DNA of 11,087 nt, from assembly GCA_963582345.1 (NCBI GenBank), contig CAUZSN010000093.1:1-11087 (forward strand), written 5' to 3'. The notes under the pieces were generated by a model that was given only the letters and a program-made list of their open reading frames with translations, did not search any database and was not told the origin of the DNA. The translations under genes were made by a program, and so were the position numbers. This document shows positions 1 to 6,466 of this stretch, one piece after another. The stretch comes from CAUZSN01 sp963582345 (lineage in GTDB: Bacteria > Planctomycetota > Planctomycetia > Planctomycetales > Planctomycetaceae). The stretch's first letter is position 1. Each line of letters begins with the position of its first letter.

Positions 1-124
1 ACACATCGTCATTGACCGCGCTGCCCAACATAATAATGCGATCCTGGAGCAGCCGGCTGTAAATGTCCATGGCTCGCTCTTCGCGGCCACTTTTTTCAAT
101 CACATACGGAACCAGCGCCGACAT
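1..124 (-). CDS. clpP: ATP-dependent Clp protease proteolytic subunit, N-terminal part (runs off the window)
   Basis: Only the first 41 codons are inside the window; the gene continues past position 1. The peptide begins MSALVPYVIEKSGREERAMD and continues with YSRLLQDRIIMLG and VNDDV. This matches the classic ClpP N-terminus: the axial-loop segment (VPYVIEKSGREER) followed by the first strand and helix of the protease fold. ClpP forms a cytoplasmic double-heptamer serine protease that degrades substrates unfolded by ClpX, ClpA or ClpC. The catalytic residues lie outside the window and cannot be checked. It is the second clpP in a row, 121 bases behind the complete copy and on the same strand. 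No good ribosome-binding site is visible before the ATG, but the match begins right at this Met, so the start is likely right. This copy has the more canonical N-terminus of the two. Confidence 0.93.
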   Translation of the reverse strand, partial: MSALVPYVIEKSGREERAMDIYSRLLQDRIIMLGSAVNDDV

Positions 125-245
125 GGTTGTTGCTCGCTTTCAAAATTCGGTGAACATGGAAAGTAAAAAAAGAAAGTTTCTGTCGCCCTATTTTGGCAAG
201 CTGTCGCCGACGCTGCGATCAACTTCGCTGAACTTTTCACCTATT

Positions 246-890
246 TTATTTCTCACTCGTCTCATCTTTCTTGTCCTGTTTTGCGACCGTCTTTTCCAGA
301 ACCTCGTCCACCAAACCGTACTCTTTCGCCTCAACTGCGGTCAGGTAACGGTCCCGGTCCGTGTCTCGAGAAATTTTCTCCAAGGATTGCCCGGTATGAC
401 TGGCCAAGATTTTGTTCAAAGACTCACGGGTTTCCAGAATATCTTGCGCCTGGATTTCGATGTCCGAGACCTGCCCACCGACTTCCCCGTAGGGTTGATG
501 AATCATCATTTTAGAATGAGGCAGAGCATATCGTTTTCCTTTGGTTCCTCCAGCCACCAGAATCGCCCCGCCACTTGCCGACAAGCCTACACAGTACGTC
601 GAAATGTCGCATTCGATAAACTGCATTGTATCGTAGATGGCCATTGTGGCCGTCACCGAACCACCGGGTGAATTCACATACAGATGGATGTCCTGATGTC
701 GATTCTCAGATTGCAAAAACAGCAGCTTCATCACAATCAGGTTGGCCGTCGCATCGGTAATCACACCGTCTAGAAACACGATGCGATTCTCCAACAGCAG
801 GTCACCGATCGTCATCTGTCGTTGGCGTGTATAGTCTCGCGATCGCTGATTGACGATTGTAGAATCGTGAATAATCGATGGGTCAAACAT
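246..890 (-). CDS. clpP: ATP-dependent Clp protease proteolytic subunit, complete paralogue
   Basis: A 214-residue protein of normal ClpP length. The catalytic triad is recognisable: Ser106 in GLSASGGA, His131 in MMIHQPYG and Asp180 in DTDRDRY. Other family landmarks are NSPGGSV (residues 73-79), KGKRYALPHS (117-126) and EAKEYGLVD (187-195). It should act as a serine peptidase subunit in the cytoplasmic Clp double ring, with a Clp AAA+ unfoldase. The residue after the catalytic Ser is Gly, where most ClpPs have Met (ASMGA). The N-terminus (MFDPSIIHDSTIV...) differs from the VPYVIE type of its neighbour, suggesting two non-identical subunits. A good ribosome-binding site (AAGGAA on the minus strand, 897-902) lies 6 bases before the ATG and fixes the start. 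The last ~15 residues are a charged Lys/Asp/Glu tail. It follows tig with a 142-base gap that contains a possible promoter. Confidence 0.96.
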   Translation of the reverse strand: MFDPSIIHDSTIVNQRSRDYTRQRQMTIGDLLLENRIVFLDGVITDATANLIVMKLLFLQSENRHQDIHLYVNSPGGSVTATMAIYDTMQFIECDISTYCVGLSASGGAILVAGGTKGKRYALPHSKMMIHQPYGEVGGQVSDIEIQAQDILETRESLNKILASHTGQSLEKISRDTDRDRYLTAVEAKEYGLVDEVLEKTVAKQDKKDETSEK

Positions 891-948
891 CCTGAATTCC
901 TTGATCTAATGTCCGGGAACTTAGCACCGCTACACGATTCATGGCCGC

Positions 949-978
949 TGCATAACGCAAAGTCGCGTAACGCGTCAA
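949..978 (-). promoter_or_regulatory. Possible promoter and repeated operator-like site before clpP
   Basis: On the minus strand a TTGACG (973-978) stands 18 bases before TATGCA (949-954), a fair -35 and a weak -10. Two copies of GCGTTAYGC, 15 bases apart (965-973 and 950-958), sit on these elements. The first copy lies inside the 11-base palindrome CGCGTTACGCG (964-974). Repeats overlapping a -35 and a -10 are typical of repressor sites. The promoter call is by eye and uncertain; the repeats are directly visible. Confidence 0.35.
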
Positions 979-1032
979 GAGACTTTCTGCCTCGGAATGA
1001 GAGTCGGGTGCGATAGACAGATCTGGCACCAT

Positions 1033-2586
1033 TCACTTGGCGTCATCGGCCGATCCGTCAGTACTAGGTTCGGTGGCGACTTCGGCGCCTGGAATCGTTC
1101 CGCAAACGGATTGATCGACGGCTTCTACCAGGTGCTCCGTCGACGATTTCATCTTGACGTCTTCGTAGACGGCACGATCCAGAATCGCATCGACCGCCTT
1201 ACGTTCGCGGATCTGCGCCTCAAGGTTCTCGAGCACGCCACTTTTCGTCAGCCGTGCCCGCAAACGCCGGGGACTCTCACCCCGCTGCATCGCCATCAGT
1301 TGGATTTCACCCTCGATGTCGGACGGTGTGACTTCGATCCCCTCATTCGTGGCGACTTTATCCAACACGAAATGCTGCTTCATTGCTTGCCTCGTTGTCG
1401 AAATCGATTCCTGACGGATTTTGTTTTCACGAGCCTGAATCTCCTGTGTCGTGAAGCCCGCTTGCTGCATCTCCAGGATTTCACGATGAATTGCGTTTTC
1501 AACTTGCTTCGCCACCAGTTCTTCGGGCAGCTCCCAATTGGCGGATTCGGTGATTTTGTCCAGGACCTGCGACCGGGCGTCCCGCCGCTGTTGGTACGTG
1601 ACTTGCCGTTCCAAAATCTCACTGACTTCGACTCGCAGTTCCTCTTCTGATTCCACTCCGATACCTTGCAAGAACTCTCGATTTAATTCTGGCAATGTCA
1701 TACGTTTCACTTGACTGACGTCGAATTGCGCCCGAACGGTTTCCTCCCGCATTTCTATCGAGGCCGCCCCTTGTGAGATCGTGCATTCGGTTTCCCGAGT
1801 CTCGCCCATGGAGACGCCATCCATCATCTCGCCAAAACCATCGAATTCTGCGTCTTGGAATCGCAGCACTGGTCGCAACCGTACTGTCAATTCGGAAATT
1901 TCCCGTAATGGATTGCCGTTGTGGGTGAATGTGACTCGTATGGTAATGTAGTCCCCTTGCTGAGCCGGGCCGTCGTGCGACATGCTCTTGCCATACTGTG
2001 ACAGAAAATTCTGCAAGTATTCGTCAATATCCTCGTCAGCAACTTCACGAACTGGACGCTCAATCGTCAACGAGTCATATTCGGGCAATTTGAATTCTGG
2101 TCGAACTTCAACGTCGAATTCGTACTCGAAATCTCCTTGCTCCGGAATCTCGATATCTTCGATGTCAATGTTCGGTTCATTGATCGGATCTAAATCGTTC
2201 TCTTCCGCCAGCTGTTCCAAACTCTCAACCAAAATCTTTTGCTTCACATCGTCGGCCAATTCACGGCGGAAGCGTTTACTGATCAGTTGCTTGGGAACGC
2301 GTCCCTTTCGGAACCCGGGAACATCTGCGGAAATCGAAAGTTCGTCGATCGAGACATTGAAGATCGCATCGATATCTGATCGCGGAACCATGACTCGCAC
2401 ATGCTTCTTGCAAGGTCCGACGTCAGAAATTTCGACGTTCAAATTCAATTTCAGCTTAGACTCTTGTTCCGCAACAGCTGGTAGATCACCCTCAGCAACG
2501 TGCGGCTGATCGTCTGTGACAGGTGGCCCGTCCACCAGTGGATGTTGCGCAGTTCCCGCAGGAGCGTCATCGTCCATCGTACTCAT
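1033..2586 (-). CDS. tig: Trigger factor, ribosome-associated chaperone
   Basis: A 517-residue trigger factor, longer than the ~430-residue E. coli protein. The ribosome-docking signature GFRKGRVP is at residues 91-98, against about 43-50 in E. coli, so there is an extra acidic, Pro-rich segment of roughly 45 residues in front. The middle region (about 205-295) sits where the FKBP-like PPIase domain belongs (GDYITIRVTF...), but it is diverged: the usual GFEDG-type stretch reads GFGEMMDG. After LPELNREFLQGIG (298-310) comes the long helical C-terminal domain, then an acidic tail of about 40 residues. The protein binds near the ribosome exit tunnel and shields nascent chains. A CAGGAG site (2597-2602) lies 10 bases before the first ATG and favours it over the Met three codons later. 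It precedes two clpP genes, as trigger factor often does in bacteria, and follows tRNA-Gly by 92 bases. Confidence 0.94.
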   Translation of the reverse strand: MSTMDDDAPAGTAQHPLVDGPPVTDDQPHVAEGDLPAVAEQESKLKLNLNVEISDVGPCKKHVRVMVPRSDIDAIFNVSIDELSISADVPGFRKGRVPKQLISKRFRRELADDVKQKILVESLEQLAEENDLDPINEPNIDIEDIEIPEQGDFEYEFDVEVRPEFKLPEYDSLTIERPVREVADEDIDEYLQNFLSQYGKSMSHDGPAQQGDYITIRVTFTHNGNPLREISELTVRLRPVLRFQDAEFDGFGEMMDGVSMGETRETECTISQGAASIEMREETVRAQFDVSQVKRMTLPELNREFLQGIGVESEEELRVEVSEILERQVTYQQRRDARSQVLDKITESANWELPEELVAKQVENAIHREILEMQQAGFTTQEIQARENKIRQESISTTRQAMKQHFVLDKVATNEGIEVTPSDIEGEIQLMAMQRGESPRRLRARLTKSGVLENLEAQIRERKAVDAILDRAVYEDVKMKSSTEHLVEAVDQSVCGTIPGAEVATEPSTDGSADDAK

Positions 2587-2678
2587 AGTTTGCCATCTCC
2601 TGGATCAATCTGTCGGCGAAGCGAGCATGTTAGTTTGCCCGGTTACTATCAACGAGCCAGTCCGTCGGAATCAAAAAG

Positions 2679-2750
2679 AGCGGGAGACGGGACTTGAACC
2701 CGCGACATTCACGTTGGCAACGTGATGCTCTACCACTGAGCTACTCCCGC
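2679..2750 (-). tRNA. tRNA-Gly (anticodon GCC)
   Basis: The minus strand folds into a full cloverleaf. The acceptor stem is GCGGGAG/CTCCCGC, the D arm GCTC-AGTGGTA-GAGC, the anticodon arm TCACG-TTGCCAA-CGTGA with anticodon GCC, and the T arm GCGGG-TTCAAGT-CCCGT. The discriminator base is U, as usual for bacterial tRNA-Gly. The CCA end is not encoded: the gene is followed by C and then five T. It reads GGC/GGU glycine codons. It may be co-transcribed with tig, which starts 92 bases downstream on the same strand. Confidence 0.97.
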
Positions 2751-3310
2751 ATCCGTCGGCTCGAAAATTCGCACGGATGCTCTTAGTTCTATTCGTCAAC
2801 TGAGGCCGCGCCGACGTACTTGGCTTCGGCCCCTGCTCGCCACGATTATCGCGCTACTGTACGGAACGTCAAGAGTGCAGGGGTTCCATGGCGGCAATCG
2901 CAGCCCAAGCATGGGCTCGATTATAGCGCCGGAAACCGACTGTGCAAGCCCCTTCTGTGCACTGGACTTCCCATGTCGCAACTCGAATGCAACATGTGGA
3001 GTCCTGTCATCCTGTGCCGTTCATCAATGCTATCACGCGGCTTAGCGCCTGTCAGATTCATCCGTCATCCTCGATATGTTTCCGTCTGACAACATGGAAT
3101 GGTTTACTGCCACCTGTCCTTCTGCGATTCTGCAACTAGGCCAAACACTCCTAAGTGTGAAATTTGACAACACATTACGTTCAGTGATTCGGACAAAATG
3201 CAAACAGTTCTTAACAACTTCCGACTGTTGGAATTCAGATTACTTTACGCATCCCCGTCAACCAAATAACAAAATTCAAGAAACTGTGTTCAAGGGAAAT
3301 AAAAATCAAA
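2751..3310. other. 560-base stretch without a recognisable gene
   Basis: Several short open frames cross this stretch in different frames, but none has a protein-like composition, a ribosome-binding site or a family I recognise. A perfect 6-bp hairpin with a 4-base loop lies at 2902-2917 (AGCCCA-AGCA-TGGGCT), without a T run on either strand, so it is not a standard terminator. On the minus strand a TTGACG at 2794-2799 lies 44 bases before the tRNA and could be its -35, but no good -10 follows. A TTGACA on the plus strand at 3164-3169 also lacks a -10. The A/T-rich end (about 3280-3310) belongs to the leader of the next gene. Confidence 0.5.
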
Positions 3311-3603
3311 ATGAAATTTCTGTTGACTAACGTCTTTATCGCGACGAGGTCAGCTTCATTGTTTCTGCGAAATTAGTCCTTGTTTCGACGATTGTCGTGC
3401 TGTCACTGATCGTCGGATTTTCGGAAGTGGCCAGCGCCGTGAACCAAGAACTGGAAGACGTGGCCTCGGCTTTCGGCAGCATCAACCAAAACTACCGCTA
3501 CTCTGGATGGGACGGCGACGAGAACAGCTTCTTCGAAGACGACTGCGACAGCCAGTTCGATATCGTCGCAGCCGATTCCGAAAGCGAAAGTGACGAACAG
3601 TAA
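3311..3603 (+). pseudogene. Small pilin-like membrane protein, apparently frameshifted near its start
   Basis: The frame ending at 3603 is open from 3331 and encodes RDEVSFIVSAKLVLVSTIVV, then LSLIVGFSEVASAV, then an acidic tail (EDDCDSQFDI, SESESDEQ). That is one transmembrane helix after a short basic N-terminus, recalling Flp-type pilins and a small planctomycete family with a GFIVSAELVLVATI-like core. This frame has no ATG; the only start in it, GTG at 3397, would cut the helix in half. An ATG at 3311 in another frame (AAGGGA at 3292-3297, 13 bases upstream) gives MKFLLTNVFIA, the expected N-terminus, but runs to a stop at 3374-3376. One missing base near 3335-3346 would join the two into about 96 residues. 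Lys also stands where I expect the family's Glu. It may be a decayed gene or a sequencing error; if intact, a membrane or secreted assembly protein. Confidence 0.6.
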
Positions 3604-3962
3604 GCGTCTGTAAAAATCGCAGCACACAAACCACTGCACTTCCCCTAAGGACATGCTGTAAGGTTGACTCAAGGCCAGCGCATGGTATACGTTTTGACTG
3701 TATGTACCTTGTTTTCGGTCCAATATTATTCAATTGCGTGCCGAGAGATTGTGAAATGACGTAGGACAGTATCTCTTTGCAGTCGATGGTTCAAAAACGG
3801 AATGAGAATCATTTTTCGAGTCTTGCCACCGATCGCGCCTTGTTGTAAGAAAGCAATCTCGCGAAACGCACGTTCCACCGTAGCCGAAAAAGGCATTCAT
3901 TTCTGATTCAATGCCAAAAATTTCGCGTTCCGACGGGTGACAGCAGGTAAGATAGACGCACT
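3604..3962. other. 359-base intergenic region upstream of the FHA gene
   Basis: I see no gene here on either strand. Near the right end lies the inverted repeat described separately (3893-3915). A TTGACT at 3694-3699 has no convincing -10 at the right distance. No terminator for the preceding small gene is visible. Confidence 0.45.
3893..3915. promoter_or_regulatory. Inverted repeat upstream of the FHA gene
   Basis: GGCATT (3893-3898) and AATGCC (3910-3915) form a perfect 6-base inverted repeat around 11 A/T-rich bases, flanked by A runs on both sides. It ends 47 bases before the FHA start codon, a position suited to an operator or activator site. Chance occurrence cannot be excluded. Confidence 0.25.
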
Positions 3963-4538
3963 ATGGAAGTCAAGTTGAATGTTCTCGAGGGCGTGAACAA
4001 AGGTCGGGAAATCCCACTACCGGTCAGTCTGTTCGTAATCGGGAGAGACTCCCATTGTCATCTGCGCCCCCATAGCGAGTTGGTTAGCAAGCTTCATTGT
4101 GCTATTGGTCGGAACAGGGCCGGCGATGTCGTAGTCCGAGATCTAAAGAGCCGGAACAGGACTTACATTAACAACCGTCAAGTCAACCGAATAACGCAAG
4201 TCAACGATGGCGACATTTTGCGCGTTGGCCCTTTGCGGTTTCGCTTCCGCATCAACAATAACGTTCGTCCGTCCGACAAAGATTTTCAGCCTTTGACGGA
4301 GGAAACTGTAAACTGGCTGTTGGAAAATTCTTCGAACTCGCCTGAGCCGAACAGCAACGAAACGACCGTCGTTAACGTTCCAGTTCAGATGTTTGAGGAT
4401 ACGGACGGAGATTTCCCAAATGACGATTCCGCTTCCTGGACGAATGACGAATCCCCTAGCAACACGCCTAACGAAAAACTCTCGGCAGGCAAATATCTAC
4501 ACGACTACTTTGACAAAAAACCCGAAGACAAACAGTAG
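3963..4538 (+). CDS. FHA-domain protein
   Basis: A 191-residue cytoplasmic protein with an N-terminal forkhead-associated domain (about residues 3-98), a fold that binds phosphothreonine peptides. Visible landmarks are IGRDS (26-30), SKLH (42-45, the SxxH motif), VVRDLKSRNRTYINN (57-71) and NDGDILRVG (81-89). The usual SxNGT reads S-R-N-R-T, with Arg66 in place of Gly; Ser42, His45 and Asn65 are kept. Residues 105-170 form an acidic, Ser/Asn/Pro-rich linker without predicted fold. A short C-terminal segment, SAGKYLHDYFDKK, looks like a conserved amphipathic helix. The ATG is chosen because the domain's first strand starts at once (MEVKLNVLEG); the ribosome-binding site is weak. It converges with the PP2C phosphatase gene, leaving 50 bases between stops and no clear terminator. 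A shared phospho-signalling role is inferred. Confidence 0.9.
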   Translation: MEVKLNVLEGVNKGREIPLPVSLFVIGRDSHCHLRPHSELVSKLHCAIGRNRAGDVVVRDLKSRNRTYINNRQVNRITQVNDGDILRVGPLRFRFRINNNVRPSDKDFQPLTEETVNWLLENSSNSPEPNSNETTVVNVPVQMFEDTDGDFPNDDSASWTNDESPSNTPNEKLSAGKYLHDYFDKKPEDKQ

Positions 4539-4588
4539 TCTAGATAATGCGGTGCGCCATCCCAATTTCGGACTGGACGATCAAACAG

Positions 4589-5782
4589 TTACTCTCGGTC
4601 CAGTATCAGAACAGATGTGTCGTCGTGACGACCGGAACCTTCTGTAAACTTACTAGATTCTTCGAAGAGCGCCTGCAACGCGTCGTGCACGGTTAACGTA
4701 ACCGTTTCCGTCAACGTTTGGATGATACCGCTTTGACCAAACTGATGGTGACTCCCTGACTTTCCTTCTGGAAAAGCATCTTCCAAGCCGTCCGTCAATA
4801 ATATCAACCGACTGTTTTTCGGCAACGGTGAAGTGTAAGTTTCATATTCGACTTCTGGCATGATGCCGAGCGGCAGCCCGCCAGCATCGTGCGGGCCCAA
4901 CAGGTTGACCTCACCATTGCTGCGATCCTGTACCATGGGCACCGGATGCCCCGCCGACGTCCATTGCAGTTCTTCCTGATCTACTCGCAAGATCACGTAT
5001 AGTAGAGTAATAAACCCGCCCTCTTCATTGACGATACCCTGCTTAGAAAGTTGGTTATTAACCTCAGAGACAAAGGCAGCGGTGTTCGCATACTTTTGTT
5101 TGCGAATCATCCGCACCAGAGTATGCATGGTCATGATGGACATGGCTGCTTTCATTCCATGCCCCGAGGCATCTCCGACCAATAACACCAAGTTATTATC
5201 GTCGAGGTAGAAGACATCGTAATAATCGCCTCCAGCCATTGTCACCGGTCTACCGCCCATAACCTTGATTTGCGATGGTTCATATCTCGCGGCAATTTGG
5301 TAGCCTTCGGGAGCTTCCACATGGGCCGGGATCAAAGATTCCTGTAGCTTGCGAACCGATTCGATTTCCTCACGCAAACGCTCGGCCAATTTTTGATCCC
5401 GCTCGGCCGCCACCGCTTCCAACGTGCTTTCGAGAGTCGCTTGTAACATAAAGACAAAATCGCCACCAACGTCGCGCATCACATAGGCACGCATGCCAGC
5501 TGTCATAAATCGGACGATCCGGTACACTTCGGGGGCGTGGCAGGCCCCAACGATTGGAACATTTGGCCGAAAACGGTGCAACTTGATGAAGATTTCGAAC
5601 GCACCCTCGGGATTAGGCATCTCGGTGACCATCAAGATGATGTCCCACTGCTTTTCTGAAAATGCCTGTTGCAGAAAAGCGGTCCGGTCGGAGGTCACGA
5701 CGGCTTCATTCTCGTCGACACTCAGGTACAGCGAAATCAGTTCCGCCTCGGCTTTGTTGTCCCAACCTACCAGAATACGCAT
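4589..5782 (-). CDS. Degenerate receiver + PP2C/SpoIIE-type serine/threonine phosphatase
   Basis: A 397-residue protein. Residues 1-120 resemble a response-regulator receiver but lack its chemistry: the phospho-acceptor Asp is Val52 (DIILMVTEMPN), the switch Lys is replaced in YVMRDV, and only one acidic residue (Asp8) remains in the N-terminal pocket. A predicted helical linker (about 120-155) follows; KLQESLIP is typical of RsbU-like proteins. The phosphatase domain (about 160-395) keeps its metal-binding motifs: AGGDYYD (Asp186, Asp189), GDASGHG (Asp204), LTDGLED (Asp331) and RHDDTS (Asp387, Asp388). It should remove phosphate from Ser/Thr of a partner such as an anti-sigma antagonist, and should be controlled by binding rather than receiver phosphorylation. 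An AAAGGA site (5789-5794), 6 bases before the ATG, fixes the start. The FHA gene converges on it; the receiver-like gene at 6056 lies upstream on the same strand. Confidence 0.93.
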   Translation of the reverse strand: MRILVGWDNKAEAELISLYLSVDENEAVVTSDRTAFLQQAFSEKQWDIILMVTEMPNPEGAFEIFIKLHRFRPNVPIVGACHAPEVYRIVRFMTAGMRAYVMRDVGGDFVFMLQATLESTLEAVAAERDQKLAERLREEIESVRKLQESLIPAHVEAPEGYQIAARYEPSQIKVMGGRPVTMAGGDYYDVFYLDDNNLVLLVGDASGHGMKAAMSIMTMHTLVRMIRKQKYANTAAFVSEVNNQLSKQGIVNEEGGFITLLYVILRVDQEELQWTSAGHPVPMVQDRSNGEVNLLGPHDAGGLPLGIMPEVEYETYTSPLPKNSRLILLTDGLEDAFPEGKSGSHHQFGQSGIIQTLTETVTLTVHDALQALFEESSKFTEGSGRHDDTSVLILDRE

Positions 5783-5850
5783 TGATTATCCTTTCAAGAT
5801 TCAGCCGAGCTCGCCGATACGTTTTGTCTCATTCGACACCACATATCGGC

Positions 5851-5894
5851 CTGCAAACAGTTGTTCGGCGAACTGCAACATTTCAACTGCAAAC
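5851..5894. promoter_or_regulatory. Three CTGCAA repeats and a palindrome upstream of the phosphatase gene
   Basis: CTGCAAAC occurs at 5851-5858 and 5887-5894, with CTGCAACA at 5873-5880 between them. The 11-base palindrome GTTCGGCGAAC (5863-5873) lies between the first two copies. The cluster is 69-112 bases before the phosphatase start codon. Repeats plus a palindrome in a promoter region suggest protein binding, but no promoter boxes are obvious and no factor can be named. Confidence 0.3.
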
Positions 5895-6055
5895 TCCACA
5901 ATAGCAAAACTGTTTCGAAATAACGACACCCCAATGGGAACTTATTCCGTGCTCACTTCCAACGTGCGGACACCAAGGCAGGCGATGGATGAATGCGAAC
6001 GATCGTACTGGAAAAACTGAGGAAAAATTTCCAATAGCACTTGCACGACACTGGA

Positions 6056-6466
6056 TCAGATCGGCTCGATATTGAAAGCTTCAAGCGAGAGCTTGATTTT
6101 ACAATACAGGTCTTCGAGCGTAATAGGTTGAGTCAGGACTCTGGCGCTCTTTGATCTCTCCAAACTGTCCTTCCACTTCTCCTGCTGTTCGGACAAAACG
6201 ACAATGACAGCGACTGCGGCACCTCGCGCCAACCGTGCAACAGCTTGTATCTGGCGATGACTAAGCTGTCCACCTCGCCGGCCAAAGCTTTGACACCCTA
6301 ATACGATGTTAAGTGTCCTTGTCTTCACCAAGGCACGAATCAAATGCTTCGACTGATGTCGCCCGGGATCCAATTCGGACAGGCACTCGTCCCATACCTG
6401 TGATTCGATCAGGTGCAGACTCATGAGTTGTCGACCAAGCTCGTCAACATTATTCAATGTTGTCAT
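6056..6466 (-). CDS. Small protein with a receiver-like C-terminal half
   Basis: A 136-residue protein without a confident family. Residues 8-32 (ELGRQLMSLHLIESQVWDEC) resemble the helical repeat found at the N-termini of some planctomycete kinases and of GspE-like ATPases (pattern LGxxLxxLxLIxxxxW). From about residue 52 the order of strands and helices suits the second half of a receiver domain: NIVLGCQSFG, then a helix, AVAVIVVLSE, a second helix, and ARVLTQPITLEDLYCKI, where receivers often have a K-P before the last helix. Gln stands where that Lys would be and no acceptor Asp is visible, so phosphotransfer is unlikely. The start is uncertain: the ribosome-binding site is poor, and Met15 is an alternative. 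It lies 273 bases upstream of the phosphatase gene on the same strand; a regulatory partnership is inferred. It could also be a remnant of a larger signalling protein. Confidence 0.65.
   Translation of the reverse strand: MTTLNNVDELGRQLMSLHLIESQVWDECLSELDPGRHQSKHLIRALVKTRTLNIVLGCQSFGRRGGQLSHRQIQAVARLARGAAVAVIVVLSEQQEKWKDSLERSKSARVLTQPITLEDLYCKIKLSLEAFNIEPI

Noticed and set aside
63..671. A 202-codon plus-strand open frame
   Set aside because: It is antisense to clpP, whose catalytic triad and conserved motifs are on the minus strand; its translation has no protein-like pattern.
1982..2509. A 175-codon plus-strand open frame, and another at 997-1650
   Set aside because: Both are antisense to tig. 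The Ser/Arg-rich translation of the first is what a reversed acidic coding region gives.
3164..3192. TTGACA as a promoter -35 for the small membrane protein
   Set aside because: At 16-18 bases spacing no hexamer resembles TATAAT.
2820..3330. Three overlapping plus-strand open frames of 65-89 codons
   Set aside because: They lie in different frames, without ribosome-binding sites, and their composition is not protein-like.
3331..3373. Programmed -1 frameshift joining the two halves of the small membrane protein
   Set aside because: No X-XXY-YYZ slippery heptamer is present in the overlap in the right frame.
5493..6020. A 175-codon plus-strand open frame
   Set aside because: It overlaps the receiver part of the phosphatase gene on the other strand, lacks a ribosome-binding site and has no recognisable domain.
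5801..6058. The frame of the 136-residue protein continues past its stop with only one further stop (5942-5944), and a 26-codon ORF (5881-5801) ends 18 bases before the phosphatase start
   Set aside because: Two internal stops in about 80 codons is close to chance at this base composition, and the peptide is not recognisable. A leader peptide remains possible but is unsupported.
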